In this document: piece after piece, positions 40,210 to 48,689 of the stretch
How the letters are laid out: each line of letters starts with the position of its first letter
Position numbering within the stretch: position 1 is the first letter of the stretch
Assembly (NCBI GenBank): GCA_020638295.1
Contig: JACKIU010000002.1
Span: forward strand, 626,548-690,547
Direction: 5' to 3'
From: Rhodospirillales bacterium
Lineage (GTDB): Bacteria > Pseudomonadota > Alphaproteobacteria > Micavibrionales > Micavibrionaceae
DNA: 64,000 bases
Notes under the pieces: model-generated
Told to the model about the DNA's origin: nothing
The model's database searches: none
Seen by the model: only the letters and a program-made list of their open reading frames with translations
Translations under genes and position numbers: made by a program

Positions 40210-42852
40210 TTAATCGAAGCTGTTTCCGCGGCGCTGGTATGTGTCCACGACTTGGCGGCGGGCAAGGTCGGCGCTGGCCTGAACAATGCCGGGAATACGG
40301 GCGCTAAGGGCCTCGTCCACGGCTTTTTGAACGGCGGCGGATGTGGCGCCGGGATCGGACGAGCCGTGTGCGTCTACATTCACGGTGTAAAGATTGCGGC
40401 TGCCGCCTGCATCGCCGGAGATATAAACGCCGAGCTTTCCGTTATCGGTGCGCGCCAGCGGCATAACGGCTTCGGGGCCGTCTTCGCCCATAAGCCCCAT
40501 ACCGTTTGCCATTGGAAAGATCGTCGGGCCGCCGACAATGCCTCCCTTCGCAAAAGCTGTGACCTGTCCGCCTGAAAAGGCCGCCCCATCGCCGAACAGC
40601 CCCATAAGCCCTTGCGCCAGAGGCCGCGTAATGGTGGCCTGAATGATAAGGCGCGTCAGATCGGCAATCATGGAGTCCACCATGTCTTTCCATTCGAATT
40701 TTCCGGTCAAGGCCGTGTTGACCAGAATATCCTCAAGCGTTTTCATGCTTTGATAGGTCAGGGATTCCAGCACATCGTAAAGATCGGCGGCCTCATCGAC
40801 ATATTTTTGCAAACCGGCTTTTGCCGCGCCTGCAAAGGTTTTATTCGCCTCTTTTTGGGCCTCTTCGACTTCGCCGATTTTCTTGTTTATCTCCTTCAGG
40901 CCTTTTTTATAGGTTTCCTGCGTGATGAGCTCTTTTTCGTAAAGCTCCAAAAGGCGCTCTTTTTCCTTATTCAGCTTTTCGATCTCATCGGTGTATTTTT
41001 CCGTGATCGCTTTTGCTTCTTCCTCAAGCGTATTGCGCTCTTCCAGCATTTCTTTTTCCCGGAAAAGCTCGTGCGCCAGCTTCTCGACCTCCTGCCTTTG
41101 CAGCGCAGTGGCCTCAGCCGACAGGCGGCGCAGGGCTTCATCGACAAAAAGCTGCTCGTCGGTTTTAAAGAGCGCCTCAAACTCTTGGTTCAGACTCTCA
41201 ATAATAGCTTGGTTGGCTTCAAACACGCGCTCTTGCGCCTGTCTTTGCTGCTCAAGCTGCTTGCGGCGGGTTTCATTAGCCCGGCGCTGGCGCTCTTCCT
41301 CTTTTTCGTTAAATTCCTGAATCTTGCGGGCGTAAATTTCCTCATTCAGCAAAAGGAGATTTTGAATCTCACGCTGGTTTTCGCCGTTTTCAAAGGCCAG
41401 CGCCCGGATTTTCTCGTTGCTTTTTTCCCGCGCGGATAAAATCCTGTCCATGCCGCCCAGCTGTAAATTGACAAGATCGTTTTGCAGCTTTTCCTCAATG
41501 GTTTTGATTTGCTGGCTGCGCTTTTCGTACTCAATAGCGTCAATCTGGTTGTTTTCGACGCGCCGGGCGCGGGCTTCTTCCTCGATCTTTTTGACTTCCT
41601 CGGCTGCATTGCGGATTTGATCTTCAAGCTCTTTATAGGCGGAAAACCCCTCGCGCAGGCTATTCGCCACGCCTTTTCCCTGAATGGTTTTTTCAAATGC
41701 GCTCTCAAGCTCCTGCGCACTTTGAATCTGCTGCGCGGTGGCTTCATCCGTTCCGGCGATGACCTGCTTTTGTAAATTCAGGTAACGCTGGGCATATGTC
41801 TCATAACTGCCATAGGCTTGGTCAAGCTGGGTGCGCAGCGTGGCCCATTCGTTCCATTCCCAGAAATTGTCCGGATCACCAATTTGAGCAAGCGAGGCCT
41901 GCAATTCCTCAATCTGTTTTTTGTAGCGGCGGAACTGGCTTTCAATCGTGCTTTGCGACAGGCCGCTAAAATCGAAGTCTCCGGAGAAAAAGAGTTTTAT
42001 TTTCTCATAAGCCAGTCCCACGTCCTGTGCAAAGCCTGCGAATTCTGTGGCCGCATCGGAGACAAGCGGGGCCAGCGATAAAAACGCCTTGGTCAGCTGG
42101 GCGCTGATAACCTTATTGACCGCATCAAGCTTGTCTTGCGCTTCCTCCGCGTCCCGGATCAGGGTTTCATCAATGACAATCCCAAGGCGGCGGGCCTCTT
42201 CGCGCATGTCCTCCAACGCGCCCGAGCCGTCCATGAGCATATTGACCAAGGCCACGCCCTCGGAGTCAAAGAGCTTGAATGCCAGGCGCAGGCGCTCCGA
42301 TGAATCTTCTGTGTTTTTGAAAGCGTCCGCCACATCCAGCAATAAATCTTCGCTGGCGCGCATGTTTCCGTTCTGGTCGAGCAACTCAATGCCCATTTGC
42401 TTAAGCGCGTCTTTTGCCTCGCCCGTTCCTTTGGCGGCTTCTGCGGCGCGGCGGGTAAAACGCTGCATGGCCATGTCAAAGGTTTCCTGACTTACGCCCG
42501 CTTGCTCCGCCGCAAAGCGGTATTCCTGCAAAGCGTCCGTGCTGATCCCTAACTTGTCGGCGGTTTTGCCGATAGCCTCCGCGCTTTCAATGGCGCGCTT
42601 GGTCATGGCAAACAAAGCTCCGGCCACGCCGCCCGCAGCCAGAACGCCCGTCAAAGCCACCGCCGCCGTTTTCAGATTTTTAGCCCGATCAACCAGAGTG
42701 CCTAAACCCTTTGATGCATCTTTGGACGCAACCTCCATTTTACGGACGGATTTTTCGCCCTTTTGTCCGAACTCGGTAATTTCGGCCACGGCTTTGCCGC
42801 CGCCGTCCACCGATATGCGGATGCTCACATTTTCAACTCTGCGTCTTGGCAT
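40210..42852 (-). CDS. Phage tail tape measure protein
   Basis: 880 residues. N-terminal RISVDGGGKAVAEITEFGQK and TADKLGISTDALQEYRFAAE are typical of lambda-family tape measures. A hydrophobic stretch (AVALTGVLAAGGVAGALF, about 62-79) and long coiled coils (about 300-720) follow, then a glycine-rich C-terminal part (FAKGGIVGGPTIFPMANGMG) common to this family. It fixes tail length and helps DNA passage. Intact despite decay elsewhere in the prophage. Confidence 0.92.
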   Translation of the reverse strand: MPRRRVENVSIRISVDGGGKAVAEITEFGQKGEKSVRKMEVASKDASKGLGTLVDRAKNLKTAAVALTGVLAAGGVAGALFAMTKRAIESAEAIGKTADKLGISTDALQEYRFAAEQAGVSQETFDMAMQRFTRRAAEAAKGTGEAKDALKQMGIELLDQNGNMRASEDLLLDVADAFKNTEDSSERLRLAFKLFDSEGVALVNMLMDGSGALEDMREEARRLGIVIDETLIRDAEEAQDKLDAVNKVISAQLTKAFLSLAPLVSDAATEFAGFAQDVGLAYEKIKLFFSGDFDFSGLSQSTIESQFRRYKKQIEELQASLAQIGDPDNFWEWNEWATLRTQLDQAYGSYETYAQRYLNLQKQVIAGTDEATAQQIQSAQELESAFEKTIQGKGVANSLREGFSAYKELEDQIRNAAEEVKKIEEEARARRVENNQIDAIEYEKRSQQIKTIEEKLQNDLVNLQLGGMDRILSAREKSNEKIRALAFENGENQREIQNLLLLNEEIYARKIQEFNEKEEERQRRANETRRKQLEQQRQAQERVFEANQAIIESLNQEFEALFKTDEQLFVDEALRRLSAEATALQRQEVEKLAHELFREKEMLEERNTLEEEAKAITEKYTDEIEKLNKEKERLLELYEKELITQETYKKGLKEINKKIGEVEEAQKEANKTFAGAAKAGLQKYVDEAADLYDVLESLTYQSMKTLEDILVNTALTGKFEWKDMVDSMIADLTRLIIQATITRPLAQGLMGLFGDGAAFSGGQVTAFAKGGIVGGPTIFPMANGMGLMGEDGPEAVMPLARTDNGKLGVYISGDAGGSRNLYTVNVDAHGSSDPGATSAAVQKAVDEALSARIPGIVQASADLARRQVVDTYQRRGNSFD

Positions 42853-42855
42853 GGA

Positions 42856-43598
42856 TTAACTTTCGGATCGTTCGTTTAAAAGGGAGACAATGACCGGCTC
42901 CGCGTCCTGTAAAAGCTCGGAAACACTTTGCAGGTCATAGAAACGGGCCTGCGCGAGCGCGAAACACGCATGCAAATCGAGGCCGATCACATGGCCCGCC
43001 GGGGAGAATTTAAGCTGGCCGAGACATCCGGTTAAAACGTCCCAAGCCTGAAATTCTTCGACCGTTTGCAGCTCGTTTTTTTCGTAAGGGCAATCCTCGC
43101 AGGTCAAATTGAGCTGCTTGCAGGTTTTGCAGTATTGGGGGCCTCCGCCGCGTTTGAAGTGCCACTCACAGAGACCCCGGAATCTTTTTTTGCGAAAAGC
43201 TTTTCCGCCTGCATTTTGCAAAGCTCTTTAAAAAACTCCTCGCCGACAGGATAAATATCCAAAAGAGCCTCTATACGCTCAGGCGTGGGTGGCGCTTCTT
43301 TGCCGTTTTCGTCTCCCACGCCCGACCACCCCACGATAAGCGCTGCGCCCAGTTCATAAATCGTGTATGCGATTTGAAGAGAGGCGCGCGCATCCACATC
43401 GGTAATGTCGCCACTTTCTTGCTCAATGCGCTTTTTCGCCCGCGCTTGCGCCGCCAGCTTTACGGGCGTTGTCATTGGCTTGACGGTAAGCTCAATCTCT
43501 ATGGCTTCTATGTCCTCCATGCCTTCCACGTCCTTTTGGCCCTTCAAAACCTGAATTTTGAAAGTATGAAGCGCGTCCTGCGATTTTAGATAAATCAT
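42856..43598 (-). CDS. Tail assembly chaperone GT (by -1 frameshift)
   Basis: The G gene (43104-43598) and a second frame (42856-43221) overlap by 118 bases. At GCAAAAAAAGA (43185-43191 complement) a -1 slip changes EKLFAKKDSG to AKKRFRGLCEWHFKRGG and continues to the second stop, with four cysteines (QYCKTCKQLNLTCEDC). This is the conserved G/GT expression strategy of lambda-type tails: the T part recruits the tail tube protein. The long product is predicted at ~247 residues. Confidence 0.78.
43104..43598 (-). CDS. Tail assembly chaperone G
   Basis: 164 residues from MIYLKSQDALHTFKIQVLKG; the ATG overlaps the tail tube stop (ATGA). The protein coats the tape measure before tail polymerisation. 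It is the main product; about a few percent of ribosomes are expected to shift into GT in related phages. Start at 43598 replaces a longer frame that overlaps the tail tube gene. Confidence 0.78.
   Translation of the reverse strand: MIYLKSQDALHTFKIQVLKGQKDVEGMEDIEAIEIELTVKPMTTPVKLAAQARAKKRIEQESGDITDVDARASLQIAYTIYELGAALIVGWSGVGDENGKEAPPTPERIEALLDIYPVGEEFFKELCKMQAEKLFAKKDSGVSVSGTSNAAEAPNTAKPASSSI
43185..43191 (-). promoter_or_regulatory. -1 frameshift slippery sequence for GT
   Basis: Seven A on the minus strand within GCAAAAAAAGA, in frame as GCA AAA AAA G. It lies inside the G/T overlap at the expected place. Confidence 0.72.
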
Positions 43599-44866
43599 GC
43601 GTACTGGCTCCCGTCCAAATCGTTGATAAGCCGGACGGTCAGCATTTGCCCGGCGGTTTCGTTGTAAGAGCATTGAAAATCAAAGCCCGCCTGAATGCCG
43701 CCGGGGCCGGAAACTGGCGTTTTCGGTCTTTTCAGGTTTGCCTCGTGCGCTTCCACGACAATCCTCAAACCCGGCTCCGGCGTGTAGGAAAATTCAAGGT
43801 CAATCGGCGTGCCGGCAATGGCCTTGTCCAGCAGTTCGGTATTTGCAAACCGGGTTTCAATACTGCCGGTCAGGCTGCCGATGGTCGGATCACTGCCGCC
43901 GATTTTTAAATCGTCCCGGATTTCAGGGATGGTTTCGAGATTGTTGGAATAGGTCACGGAAGCCCCCGTAACATTGGCCAGCCGCTCGCCCCCGCTTTTG
44001 ATTGCGCCGTGGAATTGGCCGATGCGCTTGAAAGCGAGGCTTTGCGGCGTTCCCCCCTGCGAGACGGCAAAGCGGTCTTCGCCTTGCGCGATGGCGTTAA
44101 TGGTGGCTGCCGCCGCGCCGGATTGCTGAAAGTCGAAGGCGATGGAATTGAGCATCGTGCCCAGATGCACAAAATAGGCGGGAACCTCCGGCATGCCGAC
44201 CTCAAGCGAATAGCTGGGCAAGTCCTGTTTTCCGGAGACAAATTTATGCTCCGTCCCGCCGCCTTGCAGCGTACCGGCGCTTACAACACCTTTAGAGGCG
44301 GCCAATGTGAAATCGTTCCCGCCTGCACCTGCGGTGTCGTGAATGATCGTCAAAATTTCCGTGCCGGTTTGTCGGCTGTAGGTGGCGACATTGACGTTGT
44401 TATCGGTGGAAGCGTTCAAAACCGTGACGGCCTCGTCAAGGGTTTGAATGAGCGTGCCCTGAATCTCGATCTCGTCACCGGCAGCCGGGCCGCTGACAAA
44501 CGTAAAGACTGTGCCGTTCAGCGTGATGGTATCGTTCGGATCAGGAAACACGTCGAAGGCGATACTGCCCTCCGCGGGCACGTCCGCGCTGATCGGATCG
44601 CCAAACAGGCCGGTGAGCCAAAATCCCAGATAGCGCGGGTCAAGCGGAACGACAATATCGCCGGTGTCGCTGATAATATCCCGGATCGGCGAAAGCGGAT
44701 CACGGCCAAAGCCAAGGACGGGATCGTCTGTCAAATCCTGCTCCGCCCCCAGATTGTTTGAATTAAAGGGCATTTTCCAGTAATTGCCGGTCGCTTTCTG
44801 CCCGTAAACAGTTTCTCGGGCCAGCAGCAGGCTTGCGTTCGAGCCATAGGCGCGTTTATTTGCCAT
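43595..44866 (-). CDS. Phage major tail tube protein
   Basis: 423 residues (ANKRAYGSNASLLLARETVY ... TVRLINDLDGSQYA). The N- and C-terminal parts are typical siphophage tail tube sequence. A central insertion (about 100-205, ITLNGTVFTFVSGPAAGDEI ... GAGGNDFTLAASKG) resembles beta-rich domains exposed on tail surfaces. It overlaps the G gene. Terminators and a toxin-antitoxin cassette separate it from the upstream tail terminator gene. Confidence 0.82.
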   Translation of the reverse strand: MANKRAYGSNASLLLARETVYGQKATGNYWKMPFNSNNLGAEQDLTDDPVLGFGRDPLSPIRDIISDTGDIVVPLDPRYLGFWLTGLFGDPISADVPAEGSIAFDVFPDPNDTITLNGTVFTFVSGPAAGDEIEIQGTLIQTLDEAVTVLNASTDNNVNVATYSRQTGTEILTIIHDTAGAGGNDFTLAASKGVVSAGTLQGGGTEHKFVSGKQDLPSYSLEVGMPEVPAYFVHLGTMLNSIAFDFQQSGAAAATINAIAQGEDRFAVSQGGTPQSLAFKRIGQFHGAIKSGGERLANVTGASVTYSNNLETIPEIRDDLKIGGSDPTIGSLTGSIETRFANTELLDKAIAGTPIDLEFSYTPEPGLRIVVEAHEANLKRPKTPVSGPGGIQAGFDFQCSYNETAGQMLTVRLINDLDGSQYA

Positions 44867-44894
44867 GACGGTTTTCTCCTTTTTAGGTGGGTTA

Positions 44895-44955
44895 AAAAAA
44901 GCCCCGCGCGAGGCGGGGCCGGGATAAACAAAAACCCGCCGGAGGGCGGGTTGGA
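44895..44955 (-). terminator. Tandem minus-strand terminators after the toxin-antitoxin cassette
   Basis: Two hairpins on the minus strand: AACCCGCC-CTCC-GGCGGGTTTTTG and GGCCCCGC-CTCGC-GCGGGGCTTTTTTT. They would block readthrough from the antitoxin gene into the tail tube gene, so the latter needs antitermination or its own promoter. Confidence 0.75.
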
Positions 44956-44978
44956 AATTTTGTGTATGTTTTCAGATT

Positions 44979-45305
44979 TTAAGCGTGGACGCTCTCAATC
45001 GGTTTCGGTGAAAGCCTGTAGCCAAGCGCGACCATAATCGCGTTCACATTATCAAAGCGCGGATTTCCTTTATTAGATAGGGCATGTTGAACACCTTGAC
45101 GTGTCATGCCCGCCGATTCCGCGAGATTGGAAATGCCTTTAACCTTGGCAATAACACGAAGCGAAGCAAGCAAAGCCGCAGAATTGCCGTCTTGCGCATA
45201 TTCGTCAAAAATTTCATCCATATAGGCCGGAATCTCATCGGGATGGTTGCGGAAGTAATCTTCCTCCACATCTCGAAAATTCCGGTAAACTCTTTTTTTA
45301 GCCAT
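44979..45305 (-). CDS. HigA-like antitoxin
   Basis: 108 residues. Helix-turn-helix LAESAGMTRQGVQHALSNKG at about 60-80, followed by RFDNVNAIMVALGYRLSPKP, as in addiction-module antidote proteins that pair with RelE/HigB toxins. Toxin gene is upstream, overlapping by 8 bases, the typical reverse order of this type. It neutralises the toxin and represses the operon. Confidence 0.82.
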   Translation of the reverse strand: MAKKRVYRNFRDVEEDYFRNHPDEIPAYMDEIFDEYAQDGNSAALLASLRVIAKVKGISNLAESAGMTRQGVQHALSNKGNPRFDNVNAIMVALGYRLSPKPIESVHA

Positions 45306-45636
45306 TGGATTTATACTCCTTCCAATATTCTTTAGCCGTTTTTATGTCTTTATCCTGCGTGCTCTTATCGCCGCCACACAACAAAACAATGATATGGTCG
45401 GCCTCTTCTCCAAAATAAACTCTGTATCCGGGGCCGATAAACAAGCGCAATTCGGAAACGCCTTCTCCTACCGGTTCGCAATCGCCATATAATCCGTATT
45501 CCAGTCTTCCGACTCGTTTCAATATGGCGCGCCGCCCCTTTTGGTCCCGCAGGGTTTCCAGCCATTCCGAAAAAGGCTCGCGGCCATTTTCGTCATTGTA
45601 GACGGTCACTGTTTTCGGTTCCGTAGCATGAACCAT
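45298..45636 (-). CDS. RelE/HigB-like (Gp49) toxin
   Basis: 112 residues: TVTVYNDENGREPFSEWLET, then RAILKRVGRLEYGLYGDCEP and RVYFGEEADHIIVLLCGGDK, the pattern of phage-derived Gp49-like addiction-module killers. Expected to cleave ribosome-bound mRNA. A consensus promoter lies 14 bases upstream of the start. Located inside the prophage tail operon as a moron. Confidence 0.84.
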   Translation of the reverse strand: MVHATEPKTVTVYNDENGREPFSEWLETLRDQKGRRAILKRVGRLEYGLYGDCEPVGEGVSELRLFIGPGYRVYFGEEADHIIVLLCGGDKSTQDKDIKTAKEYWKEYKSNG

Positions 45637-45649
45637 ATTCTATACTCCC

Positions 45650-45678
45650 ATTATAACACTGCCAAATATATTTGACAA
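45650..45678 (-). promoter_or_regulatory. Promoter of the toxin-antitoxin cassette
   Basis: Minus strand TTGTCA (45673-45678), 17-base spacer, perfect TATAAT (45650-45655). GGGAG and the ATG follow. Confidence 0.78.
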
Positions 45679-45740
45679 CAAAATTCTAAAAATCACAATC
45701 AAAAACCATCTTACCGATTCTCATAACCCATTGTAAGAGG

Positions 45741-46172
45741 CTAAGAAAGCGGCGTATCGGCTTGATAATCGACCTCGATAATCAAGGTGGCTGTTTTGAC
45801 GGCTGCGCCGCCGTCGATGCTTTGCGTTTCCGTTTCCGGCCGTCCGTAAAACATGCCGTCCACAAGGCCGTCCAGTTTCGGATAGTTCTGCAAAACCGTG
45901 TCGATTTGCTGTAAAAGCGCGTCGAATTTTTCGTCCCTGTCCTCCTTGCGCCCCTCCTGAACAAAAACGTCAATTTCAATCGCATGGGAATAATAGGATT
46001 CCGAAAACCCGCCGAGCGTATAGTCCGGCTCGCCGGGATCACCGTCATGGATCACGATCAGGCCGGTTTTCGGTATCCGTTCGGGATCGGTTTCGTTGCG
46101 TTCCACCCGCGCCTCGCAGTTTTGCTCAAACAGGGTTTCCAGCTTGTCCAGTATTTGCTCTGCCTTGCTCAT
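45741..46172 (-). CDS. Phage tail terminator-like protein
   Basis: 143 residues (SKAEQILDKLETLFEQNCEA ... TATLIIEVDYQADTPLS). Size, fold pattern and place between the head-tail joiner and tail tube genes match lambda gpU/tail completion proteins. Overlaps the upstream gene by 4 bases. Assignment rests mainly on synteny. Confidence 0.6.
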   Translation of the reverse strand: MSKAEQILDKLETLFEQNCEARVERNETDPERIPKTGLIVIHDGDPGEPDYTLGGFSESYYSHAIEIDVFVQEGRKEDRDEKFDALLQQIDTVLQNYPKLDGLVDGMFYGRPETETQSIDGGAAVKTATLIIEVDYQADTPLS

Positions 46173-46762
46173 GGTTTTGCCTTTTGTTTGGCTTCCTGCT
46201 TTTCAAGCTCGCGCTCGATCATGTCCGGGATTCTGGCCGTCCATTTTCTGACGGAGCGCTCAATATCAAGGCGCTTTGGAATTTTGGCCTGTTTGATAAG
46301 CGTAAACATAATGACATCCTTGCCACGCGCGTTTTTGGCGACTAAAAAAGCGGTCTTGCTGTCACGCTCGACAAAGCGAAAATCCAGCTTGTAATCGTTG
46401 AACAGGCGTTCCGGCGTGCGCTTTTGTTTTCGTCCCAAAGGACGCGGTGCGTTTTTTGTCGGTATGGCCAGCCACTGTTTATTGCGTGTGCGGATCAAAA
46501 GCCCCTTGTCAAAGGCCGTGACGATCTCCGGGACTTTGGAATAAACAAGAGAGGCCGCGTCATAGCCGTTGTTTTTGTAATCTTTCTTGCGCCATGTTTT
46601 TTGCAGGCGTTGCAACCCGGCCAGCCGCATTTGCTTGCGCAGGGAATTCAACAGCGCAAAGCCGCTTTCCTTCACACCAAAACGCACCGCGTTTGAGAGA
46701 ATGCGCGACCGACGTTCCATTTGTTTTGACAAATCTTTCGTCGCTTTAACGGCCAGTTTCAT
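46169..46762 (-). CDS. Phage head-tail connector protein (DUF6441-like)
   Basis: 197 residues, strongly basic (KATKDLSKQMERRSRILSNA ... KQWLAIPTKNAPRPLGRKQK). This segment with WLAIPT is seen in gpZ/HK97 gp10-like minor proteins of alphaproteobacterial phages. Overlaps both neighbours by 4 bases. Role in the neck or in tail joining inferred from position. Confidence 0.65.
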   Translation of the reverse strand: MKLAVKATKDLSKQMERRSRILSNAVRFGVKESGFALLNSLRKQMRLAGLQRLQKTWRKKDYKNNGYDAASLVYSKVPEIVTAFDKGLLIRTRNKQWLAIPTKNAPRPLGRKQKRTPERLFNDYKLDFRFVERDSKTAFLVAKNARGKDVIMFTLIKQAKIPKRLDIERSVRKWTARIPDMIERELEKQEAKQKAKP

Positions 46763-47073
46763 TCCTCAAGCCTCGTATTTAAACGCCAGATCAGGCGGTC
46801 GGGATCAGCGGCCCGCGGATCACCCTGCACAATGTAGGTTTTGCCCTTGAATTCTAAGCGGTCGTTTTCCTGCGGGTTTGGAATATCGGAAACCTGAATT
46901 TCAAAAACGCCGGTTTCGGATAAAACAGGGGTGCTTTGAAACGTGAAAACCTCATCCGGGCGGCTGGCCATGACTTTGATAGTCACGGGCGCGCCGGTAT
47001 CGGCGGGCGTATAAACCGCGCTTTCGCCCATGACAAAGAAGTTTTGCGCGATGACCTGCTCAAAAATGCTCAT
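46759..47073 (-). CDS. Head-tail joining protein (FII-like)
   Basis: 104 residues (SIFEQVIAQNFFVMGESAVY ... DRLEFKGKTYIVQGDPRAAD). The ending RLIWRLNTRLEE and the beta-rich middle fit lambda FII/head-tail attachment proteins. ATG 47073 overlaps the upstream TGA; a GTG one codon earlier is possible. Confidence 0.65.
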   Translation of the reverse strand: MSIFEQVIAQNFFVMGESAVYTPADTGAPVTIKVMASRPDEVFTFQSTPVLSETGVFEIQVSDIPNPQENDRLEFKGKTYIVQGDPRAADPDRLIWRLNTRLEE

Positions 47074-47435
47074 CACGCCAGCCTTTTGACCGGGCGGATA
47101 AAGAGCTTGCCTTCGGAGGCACCATCCGCGGATTGAAACGTGATTTTGTGAGCAGGATTCACGACTTCGTGATAAACCACCCCGGCGAATAAAATATCCA
47201 CGCGGGCCTGCCCTTGGTTGAGGTTCGGCGTTTCCCCGATCCAGTAATAGGTGTCTACTTCCGCTTGCAGCCGGACTTCATGAAACCCGAAAACGCCGCT
47301 TTGATCTTCCGTGGCCGTAATATTGAGGGCCTGCCCGAGGGCTGCGCCCTGATCGTCGGCATATTCATATTCCACAATGGGCGCAGGCGATGAATCCGGC
47401 CCCGCCAGAGCCGCGTTAATTCTGCTGTCTGTCAT
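47073..47435 (-). CDS. Phage virion protein, head completion-like
   Basis: 120 residues from MTDSRINAALAGPDSSPAPI. An internal start is chosen because the frame upstream of 47435 crosses the terminator at 47449-47489 and the capsid end. Beta-rich sequence (VFGFHEVRLQAEVDTYYWIG) without a recognised domain. Position suggests a neck or decoration component. Confidence 0.55.
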   Translation of the reverse strand: MTDSRINAALAGPDSSPAPIVEYEYADDQGAALGQALNITATEDQSGVFGFHEVRLQAEVDTYYWIGETPNLNQGQARVDILFAGVVYHEVVNPAHKITFQSADGASEGKLFIRPVKRLA

Positions 47436-47448
47436 GTTCAAATCTTTC

Positions 47449-47489
47449 TTTAAAAAAACAGCCAGCCCTTGAGTTTTCAAGGGCTGGCT
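47449..47489 (-). terminator. Terminator after the capsid gene
   Basis: Minus strand: AGCCAGCCCTTGA-AAAC-TCAAGGGCTGGCT (13-bp perfect stem) followed by GTTTTTTTA. Confidence 0.9.
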
Positions 47490-47870
47490 AAGTTTGCGGG
47501 GGGAACTTATAAATCGCCGGACGTTCTTGCGCCTTTGATAAGCACTTTCGGGCGCAGGCAAAGCGGTAGCGGATTACTCTCAGAGAGAATTTCCACATAA
47601 CGCCCGCCTTGCTCGGGAACGACCTTTGAATATTTGGGGAGGCCCACGGTGTTGACCGTTTCCATCCAGTCCGCAGGCGCATTGTAGCTGCGAAATGTCT
47701 CCTGCGTCCCGATGGGTAAGAACCGGCAGGTGTTCGGCGCGATGAAATTGCGCGTGAGTGTCGTGCCGTCTTCCTGCAAGAACGTGGCTTTGCCGCGATA
47801 TTCCACCCACGTAATGTCCTGCCAGACAAAGCCTTTACGAACATCGCGGCGCAGCGGCTCGCTGGCCTTT

Positions 47871-48396
47871 TCAATCTCTTTGGGATTTATTCCCCGCCCC
47901 TTGGGGCGTAAAATATTCGCGTGAGCGAATATATCCATAAGAGCCATAATGTTACTGTTTTGCTGTATCATCTGGTGTTTCCTGCGAAATATCGTCGCGC
48001 CGTTTTCGATGCGCAGGTTGATGAAGTGTTGCGCGATGTTTGTTTGAAGATAGCAGATCGTTACCAGCTAAAATTTTTAGAGATAGGGACAGATGAGGAT
48101 CACGTTCATTTTTTGGTGCAATCCGTTCCGAGTTATCCAGTAACAAAGCTGGTAACGATCATCAAGAGCATTACGGCGCGTGAGATATTTCGATCATGTC
48201 CTCATGTTAAAAAACAGCTTTGGGGCGGTGAGTTTTGGACCGATGGTTATTTCGCTTCTACAGTAGGAAAGCATGGTGATGAGGACATGATAAAGAAATA
48301 CGTCCAAAATCAGGGAAAAGAATATCTCAAGCTACACGAAGATAGGCAACTCTCCCTGTTCTGATACCCCGCTGCTTGCGGCGGGGTAGTTCATTA
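47871..48396 (+). mobile_element. IS200/IS605-family element, copy 2 (526 bp)
   Basis: Inverse-orientation duplicate of 18421-18946 with a single observed difference. Hairpins near both ends (CCCCGCCCC-TTGGGGCG; CCCCGC-TGCTT-GCGGGG). Flanked by TTCAA on the tnpA-proximal side, as in copy 1. Confidence 0.88.
47921..48364 (+). CDS. tnpA: IS200-type Y1 transposase TnpA
   Basis: 147 residues, same protein as at 18453-18896. Intact HUH motif (DHVHFLV) and C-terminal tyrosine region. Inserted in the capsid gene on the opposite strand to the phage operon. Near identity of the two copies shows recent movement. Confidence 0.93.
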   Translation: MSEYIHKSHNVTVLLYHLVFPAKYRRAVFDAQVDEVLRDVCLKIADRYQLKFLEIGTDEDHVHFLVQSVPSYPVTKLVTIIKSITAREIFRSCPHVKKQLWGGEFWTDGYFASTVGKHGDEDMIKKYVQNQGKEYLKLHEDRQLSLF

Positions 48397-48689
48397 TCGC
48401 TGGGCAGGACGCGATCCTCGGCAGGGATATGCGGAATTTCAAAATACCGCATTTCACGTTTGCCGCGGACATTCTTGGTGCTTGGCACACCGCGCGGCTT
48501 GCTGGAAATCAGGTTCAAAACCCCTTTGTTGATTTCCACCGCAACGGATGTGGTCGCCACGCCTTTGCTATCAAACAGGCCCATAGAATTGATAAGGCCG
48601 TATTGATAGGGAAAGAAGTTGATCGCATCCGTCATTTCTCTGACGCCAAAAGCGTCACCGGAAAAAACGTCAATAATGTTAGGCATGGT

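Larger units (their letters stand above)
47507..48686 (-). pseudogene. Major capsid protein (lambda gpE family), deleted and IS-interrupted
   Basis: N-terminal part (NIIDVFSGDAFGVREMTDAI ... RYFEIPHIPAEDRVLPSD) lies at about 48397-48686; the C-terminal part (GFVWQDITWVEYRGKATFLQ ... SNPLPLCLRPKVLIKGA) at 47507-47870. An IS200-like element separates them. Excising the IS restores one frame (LPSDIEKASEPLRR), but the resulting ~225 residues fall ~110 short of the usual ~340, so the central domain was already deleted in frame before the IS arrived. It cannot form a capsid. Confidence 0.85.

Noticed and set aside
40612..41439. Long plus-strand frame opposite the tape-measure gene
   Set aside because: Phe/Leu-rich antisense reflection of a Glu/Lys/Arg-rich coiled coil; no start signal and no domain.
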